DNA of 64,000 nucleotides. Source: Flavimarina sp. Hel_I_48 (GTDB lineage: Bacteria; Bacteroidota; Bacteroidia; Flavobacteriales; Flavobacteriaceae). The stretch covers positions 816,001-880,000 of the forward strand of contig NZ_JPOL01000002.1 of the NCBI RefSeq assembly GCF_000733945.1. The letters are read 5' to 3'. The translations under genes and the position numbers were made by a program. Below the pieces are notes generated by a model, which was not told where the DNA came from, did not search any database, and saw nothing but the letters and a program-made list of their open reading frames with translations. Numbering within the stretch: the first letter of the stretch is position 1; the number at the start of each line of letters is the position of its first letter. Shown here piece after piece: positions 22,877-31,537 of the stretch.

Positions 22877-24184
22877 TTGGATACGGTTAATATATTTTGG
22901 TTCAGAAGGGACTTACGACTTGATGATAACGTTGGATTTTTAGAAGCTTTAAAGAGTGATCATCCTGTAATGCCCATTTTTATTTTTGATTCCGAAATTC
23001 TTGATGAGCTACCAGAGGACGATGCGCGGGTATCTCACATTTTTGAAACCCTTCAGAAAATGCGCGATGAATTGCAAGATAAGCATGACAGTTCCATTGC
23101 TTTTTTCTACGGAAAACCTGAAGAAATCTGGCAAAACCTGGTCAAGGATTACGATATAAACACGGTTTTCACAAATCACGACTACGAACCTTACGCGAAG
23201 AAAAGGGATAAAGCTATAGGCGATTTACTCGAAAAAAAGGATATAGCTTTTAAAACCTACAAGGACCAGGTTGTTTTTGAACGGGACGAAGTTGTCAAGG
23301 GAGATGGCGATCCTTATGTCGTTTTCACGCCCTATATGAATACCTGGAAGGACAATTTTGATGAGGAAAGGGACTTGAAAATCCACTATACAAGTCAATA
23401 TCTTGATAATCTATATAGGAATAGCCGCTTGCCCAACCTTTCCCTCGACGATATGGGCTTTACAAAATCTGACCTTAAATTTCCAGAATATGATGTAACT
23501 CCCACTACAATTGATAATTACGAGGACACGCGTAATTATCCTGCGTTAGATCATGGTACCTCAAGAGTAGGTGCGCATCTGCGCTTTGGCACGGTAAGCG
23601 TGCGTAAACTCATGAAAAAAGCAATTGCAGAAAAGAATAAAGTTTTCTGGAGCGAACTGATCTGGCGTGAGTTTTTTATGCAAATCCTTGATCACTTTCC
23701 GGAGACGGTTGATAATGCGTTCCGCAAGAAATATGACCGCGTGGAATATAGAAATAACGAGGAAGAATTTGAAAAGTGGAAAGCTGGGAAAACCGGTTTT
23801 GCGCTCGTGGATGCTGGTATGCGCCAACTCAACACTACGGGATATATGCACAACCGTGTGCGCATGCTTACTGCCGGATTCTTATGCAAACATTTGCTTA
23901 TCGATTGGCGCTGGGGAGAAGCGTATTTTGCCGAAAAACTTCTTGATTATGAGCAATCCAGCAATGTAGGGAACTGGCAGTGGGCAGCAGGAAGTGGCGT
24001 AGATGCCGCGCCTTATTTTAGGATTTTCAACCCTATGACCCAGGTTGATAAGTTTGATAAAGACCATAAATATATCAAAGAATTTGTACCTGAATTTGGT
24101 ACTGAGGAGTATCCCGAAAAAATGGTAGATCACAAAGAAGCGCGTGAACGCTGCTTAAAAGTGTATAAGGAAGCGATCAAATAG
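22877..24184 (+). CDS. Cryptochrome/photolyase-family deoxyribodipyrimidine photolyase
   Basis: This 435-residue flavoprotein splits UV-induced pyrimidine dimers with blue light. The N-terminal antenna domain begins IFWFRRDLRLDDN. The FAD domain has SELIWREFFMQIL, MRQLNTTGYMHNR, and the run of three active-site blocks ending VGNWQWAAGSGVD and FRIFNP. The start must be the TTG at 22877: an in-frame TAA is at 22868-22870 and no ATG precedes the conserved opening. It is third in the SRPBCC-SDR-photolyase set, probably one transcript. Confidence 0.88.
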   Translation: MDTVNIFWFRRDLRLDDNVGFLEALKSDHPVMPIFIFDSEILDELPEDDARVSHIFETLQKMRDELQDKHDSSIAFFYGKPEEIWQNLVKDYDINTVFTNHDYEPYAKKRDKAIGDLLEKKDIAFKTYKDQVVFERDEVVKGDGDPYVVFTPYMNTWKDNFDEERDLKIHYTSQYLDNLYRNSRLPNLSLDDMGFTKSDLKFPEYDVTPTTIDNYEDTRNYPALDHGTSRVGAHLRFGTVSVRKLMKKAIAEKNKVFWSELIWREFFMQILDHFPETVDNAFRKKYDRVEYRNNEEEFEKWKAGKTGFALVDAGMRQLNTTGYMHNRVRMLTAGFLCKHLLIDWRWGEAYFAEKLLDYEQSSNVGNWQWAAGSGVDAAPYFRIFNPMTQVDKFDKDHKYIKEFVPEFGTEEYPEKMVDHKEARERCLKVYKEAIK

Positions 24185-24235
24185 AAAGGACTTAAAATAA
24201 CAAATCCTCTATCTTACTTTTTTAGCGTAGTGGTA

Positions 24236-24973
24236 TTAGTTTTTATGCCCCACGCGCAAGAACAATGGAAATTCAAAAAGCCGTTTTTCCTGTTTGCCCC
24301 AGTGTGTTTTTACGTCGTTTTTGATCAAATCTAGCGGATTTTCACCTTTTTCTTTTTCATAATGTTTTACTGCTGACCAGGTATTCAAATAATTCAATAA
24401 CTGCTCTTGAGTCCACCGTACGTCCATGGTGAACTGTGGAACTACTTCTTCCCTAAATGGAAACGGTATGGTGCGGTAATGATTATCAAGATATTCCCGT
24501 TCTGCATCCCAGTATTTCCCTATAATCTCTTCGTAAAAATGTTTAAGAAATTCGTTTAATTTGCCAGCGGTGGTAATAAGGGAATACCCAATTACGGCTA
24601 AAATACCATTGTCCTTTAAAGCAACGTTCACATTTGTATAAAACCGGTCAAAATCAAACCAATGTATCGCCTGCGCCACGGTAATAAGATCAAAGTGCTT
24701 TTTATAGGGAACGGTATCTTCTGCCGTATGGACCTCGTAAGTGATATGTTCCCGTTTTTCGGCTTCTTTTAATTGATTTTCGCTCAAATCCGTCGCCCAA
24801 ACCTCATCAAAAACCTTTACAAGCTCCACTGCTACTTGTCCATTACCGGTGGCGCAGTCCCAGGCGTTTTTCTTTTCGTCAAGCAAAGAATAAAGATAGG
24901 CATACAGCTGCTCAGGATATGTGGGACGGTATTTGGCATAAGCGACCGCATGGCCAGAAAAATTATCTTTCAT
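24236..24973 (-). CDS. Class I SAM-dependent methyltransferase
   Basis: This 245-residue methyltransferase has the SAM-binding motif I AWDCATGNGQVAVEL near 38-52, an acidic strand end (EVWATDLSENQL) and motif post-I with DLITVAQAIHWFDF. The HWFD block is typical of the group resembling ubiquinone/trans-aconitate methyltransferases. It converges with the photolyase gene. The acceptor cannot be named. Confidence 0.8.
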   Translation of the reverse strand: MKDNFSGHAVAYAKYRPTYPEQLYAYLYSLLDEKKNAWDCATGNGQVAVELVKVFDEVWATDLSENQLKEAEKREHITYEVHTAEDTVPYKKHFDLITVAQAIHWFDFDRFYTNVNVALKDNGILAVIGYSLITTAGKLNEFLKHFYEEIIGKYWDAEREYLDNHYRTIPFPFREEVVPQFTMDVRWTQEQLLNYLNTWSAVKHYEKEKGENPLDLIKNDVKTHWGKQEKRLFEFPLFLRVGHKN

Positions 24974-25020
24974 AAATTAGAGTTAAAACTATTTAGTAGA
25001 ATTGCTACCTCTAAATTAGG

Positions 25021-25689
25021 TCATTCTATTGATCTTATATATCCCATTTCCCTTAAGTTTTCCTTAGTCTGAATATTGTTGAGCACACCTTCTTTTAGCA
25101 GTTTTTTACGATCACTAATTTCCCAGACGTTATGGTAATAATGATCTGTAAGAAGAATGCCCTTCGTTTCTTTTATCTGAAGCAAAAAGCGGTTGATATG
25201 TTCAATATACAAGGGTTCAACCATAGAAAAAGGCTCATCCAGCATTAAAAAAGGATGCGCAAGATTACCTACCAGTTGCAGCTCCAGATAACGGCGTTCC
25301 CCCTGTGAGAGTTGGCCAATTTTAGTCCCGCTGATACGTTCTACACCGGGATCGCGCATTACACGGTCCTGCAATTTGCCATCTTCAAAAAATTTAGGTA
25401 CGACATCCCAAACCCGGTTTGCCGCCGGCAGAAAAGAAAATTGTGGTAGGTAACCAATTTTTTGATGCTTGATAATATCGCTTCCGCGGAATGTTTTACC
25501 GTCAATTTTTAGATCAAGGATGTCACTTTTTAGGGTTCCGAAAAGTATTTTGAGCAAAGTGCTCTTTCCACTGCCATTACTTCCGAAAAGGCCAAGAATC
25601 TCGCCCGTTTTTAGCTGAAAAGAAACTTTTTTCAGAATATGCTTTTTGCCGAAGGATTTACTGGCATTGCCCAGTTGTAAGTGTGCCAT
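25021..25689 (-). CDS. ABC transporter ATP-binding protein
   Basis: This 222-residue ABC ATPase has Walker A GLFGSNGSGKSTLL near 33-46, Q-loop region KIGYLPQF, signature LSQGERRYLELQ, Walker B PFLMLDEPF and the switch His in LLTDHYYH. It starts on the last base of the upstream membrane-protein gene, so they are coupled. The partner is a very small membrane protein, not a full permease. The substrate is unknown. Confidence 0.85.
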   Translation of the reverse strand: MAHLQLGNASKSFGKKHILKKVSFQLKTGEILGLFGSNGSGKSTLLKILFGTLKSDILDLKIDGKTFRGSDIIKHQKIGYLPQFSFLPAANRVWDVVPKFFEDGKLQDRVMRDPGVERISGTKIGQLSQGERRYLELQLVGNLAHPFLMLDEPFSMVEPLYIEHINRFLLQIKETKGILLTDHYYHNVWEISDRKKLLKEGVLNNIQTKENLREMGYIRSIE

Positions 25690-26012
25690 TAAAAAAGAAT
25701 TCCCAGCAAACCGTCCATTCCCATTAGGGGAACGCTTAGTAACAAATTAAACAGCCAGGCGGTGGTTATCAATTTTCTCTTTGTGTAGCCCAGATTGTAA
25801 TAGGTATAATATTCATTTTTATGAAACTGATTGTAACCTATCAAACCGATAAATGTCCCCAAAATACCGAAGAGCAAAGCGGCCATAAATGGAGAAACAA
25901 TAATAAGGCTAACCACGTAAAAGGCAAGTGCAAATTTGGTCACGTCCAGATAAAATTGCCACATACGTTCTATTTCTAAGGTCAATTTACTAAAACTTTT
26001 CAAAATGCTCAT
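25689..26012 (-). CDS. Small integral membrane protein paired with the ABC ATPase
   Basis: This protein has about 107 residues from the ATG at 26012 (MSILKSFSKLTLEIERM); a longer start at 26042 adds ten residues. Two or three hydrophobic spans are seen, around FALAFYVVSLIIV, MAALLFGILGTFIGLIGY and TTAWLFNLLLSVPLMGM. A conserved-looking polar link YYTYYNLGYTKRKL lies between them. It overlaps the ATPase by one base. I do not recognise a named family. It may be a minimal permease subunit or a membrane anchor for the ATPase. Confidence 0.65.
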   Translation of the reverse strand: MSILKSFSKLTLEIERMWQFYLDVTKFALAFYVVSLIIVSPFMAALLFGILGTFIGLIGYNQFHKNEYYTYYNLGYTKRKLITTAWLFNLLLSVPLMGMDGLLGILF

Positions 26013-26052
26013 CCCACCACTCCTTCTAAAAGAGATGAACACGTACTTAACT

Positions 26053-28005
26053 TTATTGAATGATCAATTTCCTGTTCATTTTTTTAGTGCCCATTTTCAT
26101 AGTTAAATAATAAATTCCTGCTTTATGATCAAGATCTAACCGCTGACCGGACAAAACGGTTTTTTTCAATACCAGTTTGCCGGTTGTATCATATAATTTT
26201 ATCCTCTTTTTGCCCGAAAAACCACTTAAAATCACCCATTTTTGAGCTGGATTGGGGTATATTTTGATCAAATCACCAGCAGTAGTTTGTATTGAAAGAT
26301 CAGCATTCCATACTTCGCCCTGTTTATTTCCCCAGAGGTATTCCACAAGTTCTGGATAGTCGATAAAGGGATTGCGGTTGTACTGCCAGGTGTAAACGAC
26401 ATTGTTGCGGTGCATCTCAAAATCATCTGGAGGGTCGGCGCGGTGCCATTGCAACAACGTTTGCAGATCGCCCAGTTTCCCAAAACCGGCTTCCGGGAAA
26501 CCGTTGACAATTTCCAGTCCCGTATAACGCAGGGCTATAAAAAACGCACTTCGCGCCACATCTCCATAAAAACTGCCCGCTGTACCTGAGGGACCTGTAT
26601 ATTCGCCATAATTCTGATTGTTTCGGCGGCTGTTTTCTCGGGAATCTACCGCGCGCAGCGCGTGGGCATCGGTATTGCCATGCCGAATGCTGTCTACATT
26701 TGTAGTCACGTAAATCTCCTTTCCATCAGCAACCTCATCTGCTTCTATATTATAAAAACCGCCACGGCTCCGCGGAAAAACATGCTCCCGGTTCCATTTT
26801 TCAAAACTGTCGCTGGTAAGCTGAAAATCCAATTTGGGTCGGCTTTTTTCGGTATAAAGTAGCCAGACTTCATTGTTGTTCAGTGGATTTTGATCTGCTT
26901 CTTTTACAATATCGATCACATCTGCATAAGTCTGGGCACGCACGATTTCGGGAGCTGCAATTAAAGCGGTAATCGCCTGTCTTAAATTATTTCCCGCTTT
27001 TCCATTCAGCGAAGCATAAAAGTTAACGGGCTGTGTAGATTCTACAACTTCATATGTGGGATTAAGCGGAGTTCCCCAGGGTGAAATCCCAAAGTCATCA
27101 TCTACGACACGAATCAAAAGCCGGTCGCGCAGTGGGATAAACCCTTCCGGAAGGTTCTCAAAACGGATCACCATCTCTTCATCGCCCTCGTCCAGATCGT
27201 CATCTGTAAGCATTATTTGTGTCGCTACCGTACTTGATCCTGCCGGAATGGTGAGTTCCAGCTTTCCGGAAAAATCAGCCGAATCAAAGCCAAAATTGGT
27301 CAAATTGACACTAAAATCCAGCGTATTTTCAAGAATTTGATCTGCCGTGAACACAATCTCAAAGGTATCTCCTTCCGTAAATTCTTCCATTTTGAGTGAA
27401 AAATCAATACCTATTTGCCCTACTCCACTGCCATCATTAGAACGGCGTGGCGTAGGCGCCTTAACGGAATGCGTTCCATCCACATTCCGCTGAATCGATT
27501 CATTATCCTTATTGCCGTTTTCATTTTCATTGATCTGCTGCGCAATCCCAAGTAATTGAAGCAGGTCGTCATCATCTGCATCATTTGTGTCATAGGCAAG
27601 CGCATCAATTAGACCAACGGTATTCGCAGGTGTTTCCTCAGGGAAATTTTCCGGTTTTGCTTTATAAATAGCCACCGCATCAACACCGTTCTGGATAACA
27701 TTGGCATCTATAAAATATTGTGGCGCGGGCGACACGGTGTTGCTACCTATGAGAAAAATACCGTTGATATCTGTCACAAAACCGGTCAAATCAATGGTAA
27801 AATAGCTTGAATCCATACCATTTTCAGAGCCATTAAAAAGTACAACGAGATAACCGTCTAGCGGAAAATAAGCATCTTCTGATCGCAATTCTATAAACTC
27901 GCGGTCATCATAACCGGGAGAATCGCAATCAAGCTCGTTGATTACGAGTTGGCCATAACTCAGCCCAATGGTAAAAAGAAAAATTAATAGGAAATAATGT
28001 TTCAT
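26053..28005 (-). CDS. Secreted endonuclease I with lamin-tail-like, Calx-beta-like and T9SS sorting domains
   Basis: This 650-residue extracellular nuclease has an N-terminal signal peptide (MKHYFLLIFLFTIGLSYG). Residues about 20-150 (VINELDCDSPGYDDREFIEL) look like a lamin-tail-type domain. Residues 195-300 with acidic LTDDDLDEGDEEM resemble a Calx-beta repeat. The catalytic endonuclease I part (about 330-560) has KWNREHVFPRSRGG with the active His and the Asn/Arg-rich RENSRRNNQNYG. The last 70 residues (IKIYPNPAQKWV onward) are a type IX secretion sorting domain. It is probably used to degrade environmental DNA. Confidence 0.85.
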   Translation of the reverse strand: MKHYFLLIFLFTIGLSYGQLVINELDCDSPGYDDREFIELRSEDAYFPLDGYLVVLFNGSENGMDSSYFTIDLTGFVTDINGIFLIGSNTVSPAPQYFIDANVIQNGVDAVAIYKAKPENFPEETPANTVGLIDALAYDTNDADDDDLLQLLGIAQQINENENGNKDNESIQRNVDGTHSVKAPTPRRSNDGSGVGQIGIDFSLKMEEFTEGDTFEIVFTADQILENTLDFSVNLTNFGFDSADFSGKLELTIPAGSSTVATQIMLTDDDLDEGDEEMVIRFENLPEGFIPLRDRLLIRVVDDDFGISPWGTPLNPTYEVVESTQPVNFYASLNGKAGNNLRQAITALIAAPEIVRAQTYADVIDIVKEADQNPLNNNEVWLLYTEKSRPKLDFQLTSDSFEKWNREHVFPRSRGGFYNIEADEVADGKEIYVTTNVDSIRHGNTDAHALRAVDSRENSRRNNQNYGEYTGPSGTAGSFYGDVARSAFFIALRYTGLEIVNGFPEAGFGKLGDLQTLLQWHRADPPDDFEMHRNNVVYTWQYNRNPFIDYPELVEYLWGNKQGEVWNADLSIQTTAGDLIKIYPNPAQKWVILSGFSGKKRIKLYDTTGKLVLKKTVLSGQRLDLDHKAGIYYLTMKMGTKKMNRKLIIQ

Positions 28006-28122
28006 ACAGGCCTGATTTTAAGAACGAAAGCAAGAGTTCAACAATTTACTAAAAGATATTCTTTTCGGTTTGCAAAACCCCGAAATAGGGATAAAACCTA
28101 TGCTTTTGCCGCCTAGAAGGCT

Positions 28123-28130
28123 TATATTTG
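28123..28130 (+). promoter_or_regulatory. -7 box (TATATTTG) for the deoxyribonucleotidase gene
   Basis: TATATTTG lies 19 bases upstream of the ATG at 28149. A longer frame from TTG at 28128 would begin inside this box. Confidence 0.6.
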
Positions 28131-28148
28131 GGTTCAAAACAAGAAACT

Positions 28149-28670
28149 ATGCGAATATTTGTAGATATGGATGAAGTGCTGGCAGATACCTATGGCGCCC
28201 ACATTGATCTGTATAACGAAAAATATAGAACCCAACTTACCAAAGAAGCTTGCAAGGGTGGTGACGTCTGGGAGTTTGTACCAAAAGAGCATCAGGATTA
28301 CATTCATGAACAGAACCGCCAGCGTGGCTTTTTTTCCAATCTAAAAGTAATGGAAGACAGTCAGGATGTCCTGGAACAATTAAGTAAGGATCACGAAGTT
28401 TATATAGCATCCGCGGCCATGCAGTTCCCGCAATCCCTTGAAGAAAAATCAATCTGGTTAGATAACCACTTTCCTTTTATTACCTGGGAATATCGTATTC
28501 TCTGCGGTCATAAATTTGTACTGAAAGGCGATGTACTTATAGATGACCGGTCTTTCAATCTGGACACTTTTGAGGGCAGGGCCATACAATTTACCTCCCC
28601 GCACAACATCAATTCCCACGGTTATGAGCGTGTGGAAACCTGGAAAGAAATTGGGGAAAAATTGCTTTAG
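28149..28670 (+). CDS. 5'(3')-deoxyribonucleotidase (HAD superfamily)
   Basis: This protein has 173 residues from the ATG at 28149. The HAD nucleophile motif is at the very start: MRIFVDMDEVLADTYGAH, with the first Asp as nucleophile and second as acid. The later VLIDDRSFNLDTF block supplies the metal-binding acidic residues. The family dephosphorylates deoxynucleoside monophosphates in the cytoplasm. It is monocistronic, with its own promoter, converging with the HepT gene. Confidence 0.85.
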   Translation: MRIFVDMDEVLADTYGAHIDLYNEKYRTQLTKEACKGGDVWEFVPKEHQDYIHEQNRQRGFFSNLKVMEDSQDVLEQLSKDHEVYIASAAMQFPQSLEEKSIWLDNHFPFITWEYRILCGHKFVLKGDVLIDDRSFNLDTFEGRAIQFTSPHNINSHGYERVETWKEIGEKLL

Positions 28671-28673
28671 GAA

Positions 28674-28689
28674 TCCGTTGAAAAACGGA
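28674..28689. terminator. Short convergent hairpin
   Basis: TCCGTT-GAAA-AACGGA is a perfect 6-base stem between the nucleotidase stop and the HepT stop. The T-tract is weak, so this is only a possible terminator. Confidence 0.35.
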
Positions 28690-29031
28690 CTATTGATCTC
28701 TTTCCTGTAATTTTTGTACCTCTCTTTGAAGTGGTAAAAGATAATGCGACACTATTGCCCAGACGATAGAATCGTCAATACTGTCATACGAATGTATCAA
28801 TCTGTTCCTTAAACTTATTATTTGAGCGGCATGTTCTAAGGTGTGGTCTTCTGAAATTTTCCGAAATTTATTAACGGCTTCCCCGATTATGGCGAGATGC
28901 CTTTCTACCGCACTTTTAGTCTTAAGGTCATTCTGATATGCAGTAAAAGATGGCGTGTCGCTAATGAACTCCTGTATCAGGTATATTGAGTTGGAAATAT
29001 CATATAAAAATTTGCTCTCTTTTTCGGTCAT
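28690..29031 (-). CDS. hepT: HepT-like HEPN toxin (DUF86)
   Basis: This 113-residue all-helical HEPN protein carries the RNase motif RNRLIHSY, that is R-x4-H-x-Y at Arg75, His80 and Tyr82. In characterised HepT toxins this motif cleaves RNA, and the Tyr is AMPylated by the MntA partner to silence it. All key residues are present, so it looks active. It overlaps the nucleotidyltransferase gene by 32 bases, the standard arrangement of a type VII-like toxin-antitoxin pair. Confidence 0.85.
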   Translation of the reverse strand: MTEKESKFLYDISNSIYLIQEFISDTPSFTAYQNDLKTKSAVERHLAIIGEAVNKFRKISEDHTLEHAAQIISLRNRLIHSYDSIDDSIVWAIVSHYLLPLQREVQKLQERDQ

Positions 29032-29326
29032 AGATGAGCTTTTTGGTTCTATCGATATTTTCTTTTAAATAGGGATTTTTCAGGGAATCATCTGTTAGTA
29101 AATCTACTTTTCTATCAAAGAAAATCTCTAGCTTATCCCATAAGGTAATGAGCGCGATCCCTCTATCTTCTGGTTTCTCAATCGCTAATTGCACAAGCAG
29201 GTCTACATCACTAATTTCTTTATTGAAGCTGGAAGTTATGGATGAGCCAAAAATGTAAAGCTTGTCAACCTCATATCTTCTGCAAAGGGCATAAAAAATA
29301 TCGTGCCTATCCTTTATATACGTCAT
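29000..29326 (-). CDS. mntA: MntA-type minimal nucleotidyltransferase antitoxin
   Basis: This protein has about 108 residues from the ATG at 29326 (MTYIKDRHDIF). Longer starts at 29335 or 29341 run into a minus-strand TATATTTG box at 29339-29346, so the message is leaderless or nearly so if that box is used. The active site is GSSITSSFNKEISDVDLLV: a Gly-Ser, then Asp-x-Asp at about 40 and 42. The protein is expected to AMPylate the HepT tyrosine. The reading overlaps hepT by 32 bases. Confidence 0.83.
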   Translation of the reverse strand: MTYIKDRHDIFYALCRRYEVDKLYIFGSSITSSFNKEISDVDLLVQLAIEKPEDRGIALITLWDKLEIFFDRKVDLLTDDSLKNPYLKENIDRTKKLIYDRKREQIFI

Positions 29327-29338
29327 AACATCCATATT

Positions 29339-29346
29339 CAAATATA
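29339..29346 (-). promoter_or_regulatory. -7 box (TATATTTG, minus strand) for mntA-hepT
   Basis: The plus strand reads CAAATATA. It lies immediately upstream of the candidate ATGs, which argues for the start at 29326 and a very short leader. Confidence 0.45.
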
Positions 29347-29444
29347 ACGAATTTTATATGGAAAATAATTCTATGGAATCAGAACGGAACTTAGATTATC
29401 GCAGTTCGATCAAAACCTATGCTATAAAAAATAAAATATAACCG

Positions 29445-30758
29445 TTATGAAGTTCGTACAATCTTTGCCCCAATAGCCCGCAGACGACCGTCTATATTCT
29501 CATAACCGCGATCTATTTGCTCAATATTATTAATGGTAGAAGTTCCTTTTGCGCTCAGTGCGGCAATCAATAAGGAAATACCGGCACGTATGTCTGGTGA
29601 GGTCATATTGGTCGCTTTTAGGCTCGATTTAAAGTCGTGCCCTATGACCGTAGCGCGGTGTGGATCGCAAAGAATGATCTTTGCCCCCATATCAATCAAT
29701 TTATCAACAAAGAAAAGCCGGCTTTCAAACATCTTTTGATGAATAAGCACCTCCCCTTTGGCCTGGGTTGCGATGACCAGCACGATACTCAGTAAATCTG
29801 GAGTAAAACCGGGCCAGGGTGCATCACTAATGGTCATAAAAGAACCATCAATAAAGGTCTCGATCTGATAACCGTCTTTGTGTGCGGGAATATAAATATC
29901 ATCCCCTTTCCGCTCTAAGGTAATCCCCAGTTTCCTGAAGGTCGTGGGAATGACACCCAGATCTTCCCAGCTCACATTCTTTATGGTAATTTCACTTTTG
30001 GTCATAGCGGCAAGTCCTATCCATGAACCTATTTCTATCATATCAGGAAGTACGGTATGCTCACAACCTGCCAGTTTTTCCACACCTTCAATATGAAGCA
30101 TATTAGAACCTATCCCTGTGATATTGGCTCCCATGCGGTTGAGCATTTTGCACAATTGCTGAAGATAAGGTTCGCAGGCGGCGTTGTAGATCGTGGTCTT
30201 TCCTTCGGCAAGTACGGCGGCCATAACGATATTTGCGGTACCGGTCACCGAAGCTTCATCCAGCAACATAAAAGCCCCTTTGAGGCCTTCTGGTGCTTCC
30301 ACCCCATAAAAACGCTCTTCTTTGTTGTAACGGAATTTTGCGCCCAGTTTGATCATACCCTCAAAATGGGTATCAAGACGTCTACGACCAATTTTATCAC
30401 CCCCAGGACGTGGAATATAGCCTTTGCCAAAACGCGCCAAAAGTGGCCCCACGATCATAATAGATCCCCGTAGGCCGCTACCTTCCTGTTTAAATTGTTC
30501 GCTCTCCAGATAATCCAGATTGAGCGCATCGCTTTTAAAGGAATATTTCCCTTTGCCCAATTTCTGAATTTTAACGCCAAGATTGCCCAGTATCATGATG
30601 AGTTTATTGACATCAACAATATCTGGAATGTTGCTTATTTTTACCTCTTCTGGAGTAAGGAGGACGGCACAAAGAATTTGAAGTGCCTCGTTTTTTGCGC
30701 CCTGAGGCTGGATTTCACCTTTAAGTTGATGACCTCCTTCTATTTGAAATGATCCCAT
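29445..30758 (-). CDS. murA: UDP-N-acetylglucosamine 1-carboxyvinyltransferase (MurA), Asp-type active site
   Basis: This first committed enzyme of peptidoglycan synthesis transfers enolpyruvate to UDP-GlcNAc. It has 437 residues with the EPSP-synthase fold. GAKNEALQ is near 20, the GPLLARFGKG block is near 104, and WEDLGVIPTTFRKL is typical. The catalytic loop reads RPGGDKIGRRRLD, with Asp121 where most enzymes have Cys (the fosfomycin target, Cys115 in E. coli). Enzymes with Asp here are known to be fosfomycin-insensitive. Upstream by 20 bases is a DUF4290 gene on the same strand. Confidence 0.92.
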   Translation of the reverse strand: MGSFQIEGGHQLKGEIQPQGAKNEALQILCAVLLTPEEVKISNIPDIVDVNKLIMILGNLGVKIQKLGKGKYSFKSDALNLDYLESEQFKQEGSGLRGSIMIVGPLLARFGKGYIPRPGGDKIGRRRLDTHFEGMIKLGAKFRYNKEERFYGVEAPEGLKGAFMLLDEASVTGTANIVMAAVLAEGKTTIYNAACEPYLQQLCKMLNRMGANITGIGSNMLHIEGVEKLAGCEHTVLPDMIEIGSWIGLAAMTKSEITIKNVSWEDLGVIPTTFRKLGITLERKGDDIYIPAHKDGYQIETFIDGSFMTISDAPWPGFTPDLLSIVLVIATQAKGEVLIHQKMFESRLFFVDKLIDMGAKIILCDPHRATVIGHDFKSSLKATNMTSPDIRAGISLLIAALSAKGTSTINNIEQIDRGYENIDGRLRAIGAKIVRTS

Positions 30759-30778
30759 AAATAAATCCTACTTGGGGT

Positions 30779-31414
30779 TTAGTAGCGTTTTTTACCTCGG
30801 TTGCTTGATTTTTTTCTGTTGGAATTTGATTTTCCACTTTTTCTTGAACGTACCAGACGATTGGCATCTTTGAGATCTTCCTCTTTTTTTGCCATATTAA
30901 TCTCACCGCCACTCAGTTCAAAAAGGTGCTTAAAGATCACGTCATCATCAACGGTATCTTTGTTCCAGTTGAGGAAACATTTTTTCATATGGTTGGCAAT
31001 GGCAAATTCAAGCGCCTCGCGCTTGTCTCCCTTTTCCCATTGAACGGCCTGGTCAATCATCCTCTTGATATTGTTGCCGTAAAAGCGGTATTTAGGGTAA
31101 TTTTGAGGATATTCTAAAGGCTCTGGGCGTTCTTCCAGCTTTTCTTTTGATGGGGTCTCGTAGGGTGAATCCACATCAAGGTCAAATTCTGCCGCGATAA
31201 ACAGCTGATCCCATAATTTATGTTGAAAATCAGGAACGTCGCGCAAATGCGGCTGCAGGTTTCCCATGACCGCAATGATGGATTTTGCAACTTTGTTCTG
31301 CTCTTCGCGATCTTTGATCTCACGCAACTGGTTGACCATCTTTTGCAGGTGACGGCCATATTCGGGAACAATAAGTTTTTCCCGTTCTGTATTATATTCT
31401 AACTGATCTATCAA
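30779..31414 (-). CDS. DUF4290 domain protein
   Basis: This 211-residue soluble protein matches the Bacteroidota-specific DUF4290 family by its opening LEYNTEREKLIVPEYGRHLQ and the block REIKDREEQNKVAKSII. The last 40 residues are extremely basic and low-complexity (many Lys, Ser, Asn, Arg), which suggests nucleic-acid contact. It is followed 20 bases later by murA, a widely conserved neighbour in this phylum. Function unknown. Confidence 0.8.
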   Translation of the reverse strand: MIDQLEYNTEREKLIVPEYGRHLQKMVNQLREIKDREEQNKVAKSIIAVMGNLQPHLRDVPDFQHKLWDQLFIAAEFDLDVDSPYETPSKEKLEERPEPLEYPQNYPKYRFYGNNIKRMIDQAVQWEKGDKREALEFAIANHMKKCFLNWNKDTVDDDVIFKHLFELSGGEINMAKKEEDLKDANRLVRSRKSGKSNSNRKKSSNRGKKRY

Positions 31415-31537
31415 TTGTAAAATTTTAATGTGAAGTACGTTCTACCCTGGCGAACGCTCGCAAAATAGTAAAAATCTGCCAAAAATCGGTAAATTTAAGT
31501 ATATAATTGGCCTATTTTGACAGGTATTTGCAATGTT

